Shown: positions 1-6,206 of the stretch, one piece after another
Position numbering within the stretch: position 1 is the stretch's first letter
Layout: each line of letters starts with the position of its first letter
NCBI GenBank assembly: GCA_007124475.1
Contig: SLFB01000182.1
Location: 1-9,266, forward strand
Reading direction: 5' to 3'
Source of the DNA: Vibrio sp.
GTDB taxonomy: Bacteria > Pseudomonadota > Gammaproteobacteria > Enterobacterales > Vibrionaceae
Length of the DNA stretch: 9,266 nucleotides
Made by a program: the position numbers and the translations under genes
The notes under the pieces: model-generated
Seen by the model: the letters and a program-made list of their open reading frames with translations, nothing else
Told to the model about the DNA's origin: nothing
Database searches by the model: none

Positions 1-1219
1 CAATAACAAAGCGAGTCATTTCATTATCAATCGAAGCCGCCAGAATAGCGGGGATAAACATATCCGCAAAACCAACCACGATAGTTTGCGAAGCTTGAAC
101 CGCCTCAGGAACTCCTAAAAACTCCAAATAGGGGACAAAAGGCTGACCAAGAATAGTAAATACAGAGGTATATTCGGCAATAATCAATGCTACCGTTCCT
201 AAACCCATCACAACAGGCAAAACACCAAAAACCATATCAATGGCGTTTCGACCGCCTTCAGCAAACACAGATTTTGCTGATTTCACTTTTGCCGCTTTTT
301 CTAGTGCCAGCGACATACCCCAAGAAAAGGCGCTGTGTTGAGTTGGGATGGCATCGGCATTTTTCTCTGGTTTCGTCCCATCAATAAATACATCTTTCTT
401 TAAACTTAATGGCGGTAAACGAGGAATAATAATAGCTGCAACAAAACCAGCTAAACAAATAGCGGCATAAAAAGGTAAGAATAAGTGTTCAAGATTCACT
501 TGAGCCAATACCACTAAGCTAAAAGTGATCGAAACTGCGGAGAAGGTCGTTCCGACAACCGCCGCTTCTCTTTGAGTATAAAATTTATTTTCATATTGCT
601 TACTGGTGAGCAAGATACCAACGCTACCATCCCCTAGCCACGAGGCGGTACAATCAATAGCACTACGACCGGGAAGATTGAAAATTGGACGCATAACGCG
701 ACTTAATAGGGCTCCCATTAGCTCTAATAGACCGAAGTTTAATAGCAGCGGAAGTAATAGCCCAGCAAAGATGAACACAGAAAATAGAGTAGGAAGTAAG
801 CCTTCTAAAACTAGCCCACCAGTGTTTTCTTCCCAAATAGCTTCTGGCCCAATTTTAAAATACGTCATTAAAATTGCCGCGCCACCAATAACGCGCACGC
901 TTAACCATAACCAGCTAGGATTGAATAAATTGTTAAGAAAAGGGGAGTTAATTATTGTACGTGGCTGTAAAAGTTTCGTCGCGACAGAAGCCAGCGCCAT
1001 AAAAGCAACGATGAGGGTAATCATCGGTACTAAATAATCACCAAATAAGGCTTGGGTAGATTTCGCCAACACCGCGACTGGTATGGTAAGTCCTCCGTTG
1101 TAATAAACGGGAGCCATAAATAAAAACACACCGACTAATGATGGGATGAGAAACATCCAGAGACTGGCTACAGGAAGTGTTTTTTCCTGTGCAGGCAGAG
1201 TTTGAGAGTTATCTTGCAT
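1..1219 (-). CDS. YjiH-family Gate-domain membrane protein, C-terminus cut by window
   Basis: This reading frame is open from an ATG at 1219 to the window edge, giving 406 codons with no stop. It begins MQDNSQTLPAQEKTLPV and then shows many hydrophobic segments, roughly residues 20-40, 60-80, 105-120, 138-165, 228-265 and 328-350. The stretch around residues 150-240 (FGLLELMGALLSRVMRPIF, then SAIDCTASWLGDGSVGILL) is typical of the nucleoside-recognition Gate domain of YjiH proteins. The family are inner-membrane proteins of unsettled function, probably transporters. In E. coli the same architecture is split between YjiH and YjiG; here it is one chain, with residues 320-406 looking like the second half. 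The start is supported by AGGAT six bases upstream of the ATG on this strand. The substrate cannot be told from the sequence. Confidence 0.85.
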   Translation of the reverse strand, partial: MQDNSQTLPAQEKTLPVASLWMFLIPSLVGVFLFMAPVYYNGGLTIPVAVLAKSTQALFGDYLVPMITLIVAFMALASVATKLLQPRTIINSPFLNNLFNPSWLWLSVRVIGGAAILMTYFKIGPEAIWEENTGGLVLEGLLPTLFSVFIFAGLLLPLLLNFGLLELMGALLSRVMRPIFNLPGRSAIDCTASWLGDGSVGILLTSKQYENKFYTQREAAVVGTTFSAVSITFSLVVLAQVNLEHLFLPFYAAICLAGFVAAIIIPRLPPLSLKKDVFIDGTKPEKNADAIPTQHSAFSWGMSLALEKAAKVKSAKSVFAEGGRNAIDMVFGVLPVVMGLGTVALIIAEYTSVFTILGQPFVPYLEFLGVPEAVQASQTIVVGFADMFIPAILAASIDNEMTRFVI

Positions 1220-1237
1220 GACTTATCCTATTTGATG

Positions 1238-1243
1238 ATTATA
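1238..1243 (-). promoter_or_regulatory. Possible -10 element for the YjiH-family gene
   Basis: A perfect TATAAT reads on the minus strand here, 18 bases before the ATG. It lies at the edge of the neighbouring ERIC-like element, whose terminal TATACC overlaps it. No good -35 hexamer is present at 16-18 bases, and the resulting leader would be very short, so this is tentative. Confidence 0.25.
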
Positions 1244-1367
1244 CCTTCCTACTTGAAGTCATAGCTCGGTTGGCTACGTTTGTTCACCTTAATCATATTA
1301 ATGATGGCTAGTGATGACATTGGCTCCATTGGCTATCGAGCAACAACAGTAAGGAGTTTAGGTATAG
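1240..1367. repeat. ERIC-like palindromic element, copy 1
   Basis: The segment is bounded by inverted TATACC (1240-1245) and GGTATA (1361-1366). After the left end it has ACTTGAAG, then GGTTGGCTACGTTTGTTCACC, which lines up with the ERIC/IRU core (GTTGGCT-CGTT-CTTCACCCC). The same core occurs in copies near 3737 and 4520. ERIC elements are transcribed intergenic palindromes found in enterobacteria and vibrios. Exact ends are approximate because the two arms are diverged. Confidence 0.6.
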
Positions 1368-1611
1368 TAAAAACTTGGCTGAATATTAATTCATTAAATA
1401 AATCTATTTAATCATTGTGTGCAGATTAACTATTTTGCGGCCCCAGCGCAACACTATTCATCTTTATGGGTTAATTATTCATTTGTTTTCTTCTGGCAAA
1501 TAGGCAATACACCGCCTTTTGTTTCTTTATTGTTTCACTGGTTAACAATTCGTTAAACAAAAATGAGTGCTTTTTGTGATTTGGCTTACAAATTCAGTCA
1601 ATGAGATCGGC
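1368..1611. other. AT-rich intergenic stretch without a recognisable gene
   Basis: No coding region is convincing here. It contains a perfect 8-bp dyad, ATTAAATA (1393-1400) and TATTTAAT (1405-1412), with a 4-base centre, and a small TTAAC/GTTAA dyad at 1542-1555. Both lie upstream of the YjiH-family gene and may be operator sites or just AT-rich chance symmetry. Confidence 0.4.
1575..1590. promoter_or_regulatory. CRP-like binding site
   Basis: TGTGATTTGGCTTACA matches the CRP consensus TGTGA-N6-TCACA at 9 of 10 core positions. It is about 355 bases upstream of the YjiH-family start and also lies just ahead of the folded element at 1612-1831. Which transcript it would control is unclear, so the assignment rests on the motif only. 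Confidence 0.35.
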
Positions 1612-1831
1612 TTAATGGTTCTTGTCATTCACTTGCCGCCTATCTGAAACTTCAAGTTGTTTGGGTATAGCGAAGAATAAGCTCACGCGATGGCAAGTGC
1701 AAAGTAGCAAAGGGGGCGGGTTGAACATCAAGCCATTAACGTGATAGAAGGCAGCGACAAACGCTGTCCGAGAGCGTCGGTGAAAAGCGCTTTACCCTTT
1801 GCTGAGAAGTGCCTAGCTTAGAAGGCTAGGC
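1612..1831. other. Folded intergenic element with nested inverted repeats, possible ncRNA or repeat
   Basis: Several perfect or near-perfect inverted repeats are packed here. Outer arms are TTAATGG (1612-1618) with CCATTAA (1733-1739). CACTTGCC (1630-1637) pairs with GGCAAGTG (1692-1699). AGCAAAGGG (1706-1714) pairs with CCCTTTGCT (1795-1803) and encloses the hairpin GGCAGCG-acaaa-CGCTGTC (1750-1768, one G-U pair). A last hairpin, GCCTAGC-ttagaag-GCTAGGC, spans 1811-1831, followed on the plus strand by AACAAATTTTT. There is no open frame worth calling. It could be a small RNA, the structured 3' end of the sulP-family transcript on the other strand, or a repeat of the ERIC-like type. Confidence 0.35.
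1622..1671 (+). repeat. Solo half of the ERIC-like/palindromic repeat family
   Basis: Positions 1622-1663 match 3868-3909 at 41 of 42 bases, and the end CAAGTTGTTTGGGTATA recurs at 4601-4617. Near-identity in non-coding DNA at sites 2.2 kb apart shows a dispersed repeat family. This copy lacks the ERIC core and looks like one terminal arm. Confidence 0.7.
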
Positions 1832-1905
1832 AACAAATTTTTGGCTTCGATTAAAACGCTTTGATTTTGAATGAAATCTAACTGCTAAAAGCCAACAGAC
1901 CCTAA

Positions 1906-3570
1906 TTAGTGATTAGACTGAGAGGTCTTTAGAGCGCATAAACTTGCGCTTAGTGCACTTGAGAACTGGTCATGAAGATTCTCTTCGCCAATCATAGTAG
2001 TTATCCCTGCACGTTTTAGTTTCTGTGTCACTCGCGAGTTAGCACCGGCGATAAGAACGACGACCTCCTTGCGATGGAAGCGTTGGATCATCGCTTCTAG
2101 TGCTTGTAAGGCGGTAATATCCATAAACGGTACCCATTTTAAGCGAATGATCAATATTTTGGGATGGTCTTGAATATTGCTCATGACTTGCTCGAAGTTT
2201 TCGGCGGCCGCAAAGAAAAAAGGACCTTCCAAAGCGTAAACCGCAATCTCTTTTGGTAATTGAGACAAACCTTGTTCGGCCAATTCTTGGCTTAAATCTG
2301 GTGAGCTACTGGCTTTGATTTCAACACTGGACGCCATGCGTTTGACAAAGTGCAGAGTGGCAATGATCACCCCAATATTGACGGCAACGACAAGATCGGC
2401 AAATACAGTGAGTGCGAACGTGATCAGTAAAATTACCACATCTGCCCGTGGTGCTCGTTTCATTAACCGAATAAAGTGTGGGGCTTCACTCATATTCCAA
2501 GCGACCACAAATAAAATCGCACTTAACGTTGCTAAAGGAATATTAACGGCTAATGGTGCTAAAACTAATAAAATGACGACTAAAGTAAGTGCATGGACGA
2601 TGCCAGATAATGGACTGTTACCGCCATTACGCACATTAGTTGCTGTTCGCGCTATTGCTCCAGTGGCAGCAATACCGCCAAATAATGGAGCGACAATATT
2701 AGCTAAGCCTTGCCCAACCAGTTCTTGATTAGAGTCATGCTTAGTACCTGTCATTCCATCAGCGACAACGGCAGATAACAAGGACTCTATAGCGCCAAGC
2801 ATGGCAATAGCAAAAGCTGGCCCGATAAGAGACAGCATTTGACTCAAGGTGATACTCGGCATAGCAAACTCAGGTAAACCTTGCGGGATACCACCAAAAG
2901 CTGAACCTATTGTACGAACGCCATCAAAACCTATGGTGTATTGCAAAATAGTGACAACGACTAGCGCTAACAGCGGTCCCGGTACTTTGTGTAATTTAGG
3001 GATTTTGGGACCGAAGATAACGAGCCCCAGTGAGAATAAAGCCAATAGTGTCGTGGTGAGATCGAGCTTAGGTAACGCATAGAATAATGTAATGAGTTTT
3101 TGGTGAAAGTGTTCACCGCTGATGGGGGGTAAACCAAAAAACTCTTGCCATTGACCGACCCAAATGATGACACCGATACCACTGGTGAATCCGACGATCA
3201 CGGGATGAGGAATGTAGCGGATAATACTGCCCAGCTTACTGATACCAAGCACCAGCAAGATAACACCAGCCATCATAGTTGCTACTTGTAAGCCAGTGAT
3301 TCCATGTTGAGCGACAATACTGGCTAAAATAACAATAAAGGCCCCTGTCGGACCGGCAATCTGTACTCTTGAACCACCAAAAATTGACACAATCAAGCCA
3401 GCAATGATGGCGGTATAAATTCCTTGCTCCGGTTTTACGCCTGAAGCAATGGCAAATGCCATCGCTAAAGGTAAGGCGACAACGCCAACGATGACGCCCG
3501 CACTGATATTTTTTAACCATTGGTTAGGTTTGAGCAAATTAGCTTTATAAGCATCATAAATGGCAAACAT
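1906..3570 (-). CDS. SulP-family anion transporter with C-terminal STAS domain, DauA-like
   Basis: The product is 554 aa, close to E. coli DauA (YchM, 559 aa). Residues about 20-410 form the SulP membrane domain: a first segment with ALPLAMAFAIASGV (32-45), then GGSRVQIAGPTGAF (65-78), E262, VADGMTGTKH (269-278), ELVGQGLANIVAPLFGGI (283-300) and VAWNMSEA (356-363). Residues about 438-545 form a STAS domain with the conserved FMDITALQ loop (482-489). SulP proteins move sulfate, bicarbonate or, for DauA, C4-dicarboxylates across the inner membrane; similarity to DauA is strong by eye but does not fix the substrate. ATG at 3570 is preferred because AAGGTG lies 7 bases upstream; a TTG at 3576 is too near that site. 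The gene stands alone. Confidence 0.92.
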   Translation of the reverse strand: MFAIYDAYKANLLKPNQWLKNISAGVIVGVVALPLAMAFAIASGVKPEQGIYTAIIAGLIVSIFGGSRVQIAGPTGAFIVILASIVAQHGITGLQVATMMAGVILLVLGISKLGSIIRYIPHPVIVGFTSGIGVIIWVGQWQEFFGLPPISGEHFHQKLITLFYALPKLDLTTTLLALFSLGLVIFGPKIPKLHKVPGPLLALVVVTILQYTIGFDGVRTIGSAFGGIPQGLPEFAMPSITLSQMLSLIGPAFAIAMLGAIESLLSAVVADGMTGTKHDSNQELVGQGLANIVAPLFGGIAATGAIARTATNVRNGGNSPLSGIVHALTLVVILLVLAPLAVNIPLATLSAILFVVAWNMSEAPHFIRLMKRAPRADVVILLITFALTVFADLVVAVNIGVIIATLHFVKRMASSVEIKASSSPDLSQELAEQGLSQLPKEIAVYALEGPFFFAAAENFEQVMSNIQDHPKILIIRLKWVPFMDITALQALEAMIQRFHRKEVVVLIAGANSRVTQKLKRAGITTMIGEENLHDQFSSALSASLCALKTSQSNH

Positions 3571-3604
3571 AGACAATCACCTTAAAAAATAGAGGGATAT
3601 TGAC

Positions 3605-3621
3605 GGCGTGGATTCTACGCC
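3605..3621 (-). promoter_or_regulatory. Small GC-rich hairpin in the sulP-family leader
   Basis: GGCGT and ACGCC flank a 7-base loop about 35 bases upstream of the transporter ATG, so it would lie in the mRNA leader. It may affect transcript stability or may be incidental. There is no T-tract, so it is not a terminator. Confidence 0.25.
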
Positions 3622-3653
3622 TATTTATTGGTCCTTGCCAGTTAGAGTTATTG

Positions 3654-3699
3654 CTCTATTAGTTGCTCTATTAGTTGTTCATTAGTTGTTCATTAGTTG
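3654..3699. repeat. Short tandem repeat, 2 x 12 bp plus 2 x 11 bp
   Basis: CTCTATTAGTTG occurs twice in a row (3654-3665, 3666-3677) and is followed by TTCATTAGTTG twice (3678-3688, 3689-3699). All four units share ATTAGTTG. The array lies in the upstream region of the sulP-family gene, about 85-130 bases from its ATG, where copy-number change could shift promoter spacing. Confidence 0.85.
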
Positions 3700-3734
3700 A
3701 AGCAATATCGATTTTCGCTTTATCTCTTTTGTAT

Positions 3735-3914
3735 TTGACGCTGTAGGGGAGGCTAGGTTCGTTCGTCCCAATCACATAGTCTATCTTTGCTCATGGGAAC
3801 TATGAGAGTCATCCGTGGCTCTCACCACAGGTCAGCCTACGGCTGTTCAAATTTGTTCCAGACAAATTTGTCATTCACTTGCCGCCTATCTGAAACTCCA
3901 AGTTGTTTGAATAT
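3735..3914. repeat. ERIC-like palindromic element, copy 2, with hairpin-rich right arm
   Basis: The left part (GTTCGTTCG, then TCCCAATCACATAGTC and GCTCATGGGA) matches the ERIC core and copy 3 near 4520. The right part carries three consecutive hairpins: GAGAGTCA/TGGCTCTC (3804-3823), CAGCC/GGCTG (3833-3845) and the perfect CAAATTTGT/ACAAATTTG (3848-3870). It ends with the 42-bp segment shared with 1622-1663. Boundaries are approximate. It fills most of the gap between the divergent transporter and CBM48-type genes. Confidence 0.6.
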
Positions 3915-4013
3915 CTCTGTTATTCACAGTTTTTCACAGTCTATGGAGGATAAAATTGATCGCATTGCTATAAGTCGCTGGCGGTTAAGAAATCTTAGAT
4001 TGATGGATAGTGG

Positions 4014-4042
4014 TTGAGGATGTATGCAAGCCTGCTTATAAT
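4014..4042 (+). promoter_or_regulatory. Sigma70-type promoter of the CBM48-type gene
   Basis: TTGAGG (4014-4019) and a perfect TATAAT (4037-4042) are separated by 17 bases. Transcription would start near 4049, giving a leader of about 40 bases to the ATG at 4090. This is the cleanest promoter in the window. Confidence 0.6.
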
Positions 4043-4089
4043 CGTGAGGGTTGGTTAAAATTGATACAATTATAGAAATGGAGTTTATA

Positions 4090-4389
4090 ATGATTAATAA
4101 GCGTTTTTTTAAAACTAAAAATGAAGTTGAAGTCACTTTTGAACTTGAAGCTCCTCAGCATGCTGAGCGAGTGGATATTGTTGCTGATTTTTTGGACTGG
4201 CAACCTCAGGCGATGAAAAAGTCACCAAAATCGAATGTGTATAAGTTCAAAACTCGTTTGCCAAAAGATGCTGAATTTCAATTTCGGTATCGTCTCGATG
4301 AACAACATTGGATAAATGATGCTAATGCAGATCACTATGTGGCAAATGAGTTTGGTGAAGATAACGGATTGGTGAGAACTTATCAGTAA
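4090..4389 (+). CDS. Small free-standing CBM48/AMPK-type glycogen-binding domain protein
   Basis: The product is 99 aa and consists almost entirely of one early-set, immunoglobulin-like fold related to carbohydrate-binding module 48 and the AMPK beta glycogen-binding domain. Supporting features are VTFELEAPQHAERVDIVADF (15-34), the W37 of FLDWQP, the K/Y-rich strand YKFKTRLPKD (51-60), FQFRYRLDEQHWINDANAD (63-81, with W74) and the closing EDNGLV. The family usually contacts alpha-glucan chains through aromatic residues. Here no catalytic domain is attached, so the role is presumably binding or regulatory. ATG at 4090 is chosen because GGAG lies 6 bases upstream; a TTG at 4051 has no ribosome site. 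It appears monocistronic, with no obvious terminator before the following repeat element. Confidence 0.85.
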   Translation: MINKRFFKTKNEVEVTFELEAPQHAERVDIVADFLDWQPQAMKKSPKSNVYKFKTRLPKDAEFQFRYRLDEQHWINDANADHYVANEFGEDNGLVRTYQ

Positions 4390-4410
4390 CCTTAACACCT
4401 TTCACTAATC

Positions 4411-4617
4411 CAAGTTATTTGGGAATAGAGCATCATTCATCGTTCAGTCGATTGATACCGGTGTACCTACTTATCCCTAGGGTCTGTTTATCTTTCGAGC
4501 TACTTTAAGCTGCTGGGGTGTTGGCTACGTTCCTTCACCCCAATCACATCGTCTCTTTATGCTCATAGGGATGAACCCACTTACTGCTTACCGATAACGC
4601 CAAGTTGTTTGGGTATA
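4411..4617. repeat. ERIC-like palindromic element, copy 3, flanked by direct end copies
   Basis: The core from about 4497 to 4575 closely follows ERIC: TTTAAGCTGCTGGGG, GTTGGCTACGTTCCTTCACC, CCAATCACAT and GCTCATAGGGAT. It is enclosed by two direct copies of the family end, CAAGTTATTTGGGAATA (4411-4427) and CAAGTTGTTTGGGTATA (4601-4617), 15 of 17 identical. The element fills most of the 400-base gap between the CBM48-type gene and the peptidase gene. Confidence 0.65.
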
Positions 4618-4640
4618 AGCATTCAGTGTGAGTTATAAAC

Positions 4641-4668
4641 TTGCATCTTCACCAAGATAATTTATATT
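4641..4668 (+). promoter_or_regulatory. Candidate promoter of the M23 peptidase gene
   Basis: TTGCAT (4641-4646) and TATATT (4663-4668) are 16 bases apart. A dyad (4654-4682) covers the -10 region, so a bound repressor would block this promoter. The choice is by eye and other AT-rich hexamers are nearby. Confidence 0.35.
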
Positions 4669-4682
4669 TTAATCATTATCTT
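4654..4682. promoter_or_regulatory. Fur/Zur-like dyad upstream of the M23 peptidase
   Basis: AAGATAAT (4654-4661) and ATTATCTT (4675-4682) form a perfect 8-bp inverted repeat with a 13-base spacer. Positions 4662-4680 match the classical 19-bp Fur box at 13 of 19 bases, including the full right end AATCATTATC. Zur regulation of an M23 endopeptidase (ShyB) is known in V. cholerae, so metal control is plausible here but unproven. Confidence 0.35.
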
Positions 4683-4716
4683 TACGTAAATAACCGTACT
4701 TTTACTGATTATTTAC
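4681..4716. promoter_or_regulatory. Second dyad cluster upstream of the M23 peptidase
   Basis: A perfect 10-bp palindrome TTTACGTAAA (4681-4690) overlaps the left arm of another perfect 8-bp inverted repeat, GTAAATAA (4686-4693) and TTATTTAC (4709-4716). Its centre lies about 33 bases from the centre of the preceding dyad, roughly three helical turns. These may be binding sites for a regulator; AT-richness makes chance symmetry possible. Confidence 0.35.
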
Positions 4717-4789
4717 TACTCAATAGGTGACATTTCTGTGAGAAACCCTTACTCTTTTGTCTCTTTTAACGGTAACAATGGGTTAAATT

Positions 4790-6103
4790 GTGCTACACAA
4801 GTCTCTTTTTTTGCGTTTTTCTGCTTTATCTCAAGCTAAGAAAGTCTCTGTTATCGGTTTACCTTTGCTTACGCTGGCAGCCGTCTATTCTTCGATCCAT
4901 TCCGGCTCTTATTCTAAAAAAATCACATTTTCATTTCCTGAATCACAGTTTGTTGAGCAGTTAGTGGCCGATGCTCATGAAGTTAAAACCCCTTATCCAA
5001 ATTATGAATATGTGATTAAACCGGGTGACAACTTAAGTACCATCTTTAATCAGCTTGGTTTTCGATACCAAGAACTGATGAAAATTATGGAAACGGATTT
5101 AAACTTTCTAGCACTTGATACCCTCCGTCCGGGGAATACGTTACGGTTTTGGCGTGACCCAGAAAGTGCACATTTAGCAAAAATGGAGTTAGAATTTAAC
5201 CTCGTAAAGCGCGCCGTGTATTCACGACTTGCCGATGGTAGCTATGAGTTTAACGAGGTTGAGATTCCGGGGCGCTGGCGAGAAATGGCGTTAATTGGCG
5301 ACATACAAGGCAGCTTTTCGCAATCGGCTAATCGTTTGGGGTTAAGTAGTACACAGATTGAAAATATCGTCGCTTTGTTGCGTGAAAAAATAAATTTTTC
5401 ACGTGATTTACGTGCCGGTGATCGTTTTGAAGTGGTGCTTTCTCGTCAGTATGTGGCAGATAAGTTCACCGGTAATAGTGAGATCCAAGCGATCAAACTC
5501 TATAACCGCGGGAATGAGATTACCGCTTATTTACATAAAGATGGTCAATATTACGATAGGGACGGTCAAAGTTTACAGCGTGCTTTCCAACGTTATCCAA
5601 CCACGAGCCGTTGGAGAATGTCATCTGGGTTTGATGCCAACCGTCGCCATCCAGTGACCGGACGGGTAACCCCGCATAATGGTACTGATTTTGCTACACC
5701 AGTAGGAACTCCGATTGTTGCCACTGGCGATGGTGTTGTGGTGATGACTCGTAATCATCCTTATGCAGGCAAGTACATTACCATTCGCCATGATAATACC
5801 TATATGACTCGTTATCTGCATCTAAGCCGAATCTTAGTTCAGCAAGGGCAACGGGTATCTCGAGGGCAACGAATTGGTTTATCTGGTGCCACAGGCCGAG
5901 TGACTGGGCCACATATTCATTATGAATTAATCGTTAGAGGACGTCCGGTGGATCCAATGACGGCCAATATTCCAATGGCAACGTCAGTACCAAAGCAAGA
6001 AATGGATGATTTTATAGCGCGACGTAATCAACTGGATGGTTTGTTGCTGCAGCAAGAAAGCCGCATTGCTGCTAATCGTCCTGCGGCGCGTAATGATGAC
6101 TAA
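4790..6103 (+). CDS. shyA: ShyA-type M23 peptidoglycan DD-endopeptidase, membrane anchored
   Basis: The product is 437 aa. Residues 1-18 are basic and 19-36 form a membrane segment or uncleaved signal. Residues about 72-121 (YVIKPGDNLSTIFNQLG onward) form a LysM/OapA-like domain, followed by a Csd3-type middle domain (about 125-260). The C-terminal LytM domain has intact zinc ligands: H296 and D300 in HNGTD, H344 in YLHL, and H375/H377 in GPHIHYE. Such enzymes cut peptide cross-links in the periplasm to let the sacculus grow. The tail IPMATSVPKQEMDDF is of the ShyA type; the symbol is by recalled similarity and could instead be a paralogue. The GTG start at 4790 follows an in-frame TAA (4784-4786) and has only a weak ribosome site (ATGGG). 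An upstream ORF in another frame overlaps this start. Confidence 0.9.
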   Translation: MLHKSLFLRFSALSQAKKVSVIGLPLLTLAAVYSSIHSGSYSKKITFSFPESQFVEQLVADAHEVKTPYPNYEYVIKPGDNLSTIFNQLGFRYQELMKIMETDLNFLALDTLRPGNTLRFWRDPESAHLAKMELEFNLVKRAVYSRLADGSYEFNEVEIPGRWREMALIGDIQGSFSQSANRLGLSSTQIENIVALLREKINFSRDLRAGDRFEVVLSRQYVADKFTGNSEIQAIKLYNRGNEITAYLHKDGQYYDRDGQSLQRAFQRYPTTSRWRMSSGFDANRRHPVTGRVTPHNGTDFATPVGTPIVATGDGVVVMTRNHPYAGKYITIRHDNTYMTRYLHLSRILVQQGQRVSRGQRIGLSGATGRVTGPHIHYELIVRGRPVDPMTANIPMATSVPKQEMDDFIARRNQLDGLLLQQESRIAANRPAARNDD

Positions 6104-6125
6104 TCACAGCTAGGTTCTTTCTAGT

Positions 6126-6160
6126 AACTCTCGATACTTTGTTTGGTATCGAGAGTTTTT
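6126..6160 (+). terminator. Rho-independent terminator after the M23 peptidase
   Basis: A perfect 12-bp stem (AACTCTCGATAC, 6126-6137, with GTATCGAGAGTT, 6146-6157) encloses an 8-base loop and is followed by TTT and a pyrimidine run. It begins 23 bases after the peptidase stop. On the minus strand there is no T-tract, so it serves mainly the plus-strand gene. Confidence 0.85.
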
Positions 6161-6206
6161 CCTTTCTATTGCCATCTATTCACGCTAGTCCGTCATTGGT
6201 GAAAGA

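Noticed and set aside
606..1037. Plus-strand ORF of 143 codons
   Set aside because: It is antisense to the YjiH-family gene, whose minus-strand frame gives a coherent membrane protein.
1541..1558. Integron attC-like start (TAACAATTCGTTAAAC)
   Set aside because: It resembles the R''/L'' end of Vibrio attC sites, but I could not find a matching L'/R' end (GTTAAC-type core) or cassette ORFs within reach.
2315..2728. Plus-strand ORF of 137 codons
   Set aside because: It is antisense to the SulP gene, with low-complexity composition and no ribosome site.
3574..3576. TTG start for the SulP transporter
   Set aside because: Only one base separates it from the AAGGTG ribosome site, while the ATG at 3570 has a normal 7-base spacing.
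3598..3628. Plus-strand promoter TTGACG-16-TATTTA
   Set aside because: The -10 matches only 3 of 6 bases, and no plus-strand gene starts within 400 bases.
3915..3945. Replication origin
   Set aside because: Only two weak DnaA-like boxes, with no AT-rich unwinding region, further boxes, or origin-linked genes.
4051..4053. TTG start for the CBM48-type protein
   Set aside because: It lies at the predicted transcription start with no ribosome site. ATG at 4090 has GGAG at ideal spacing, and the domain begins after it.
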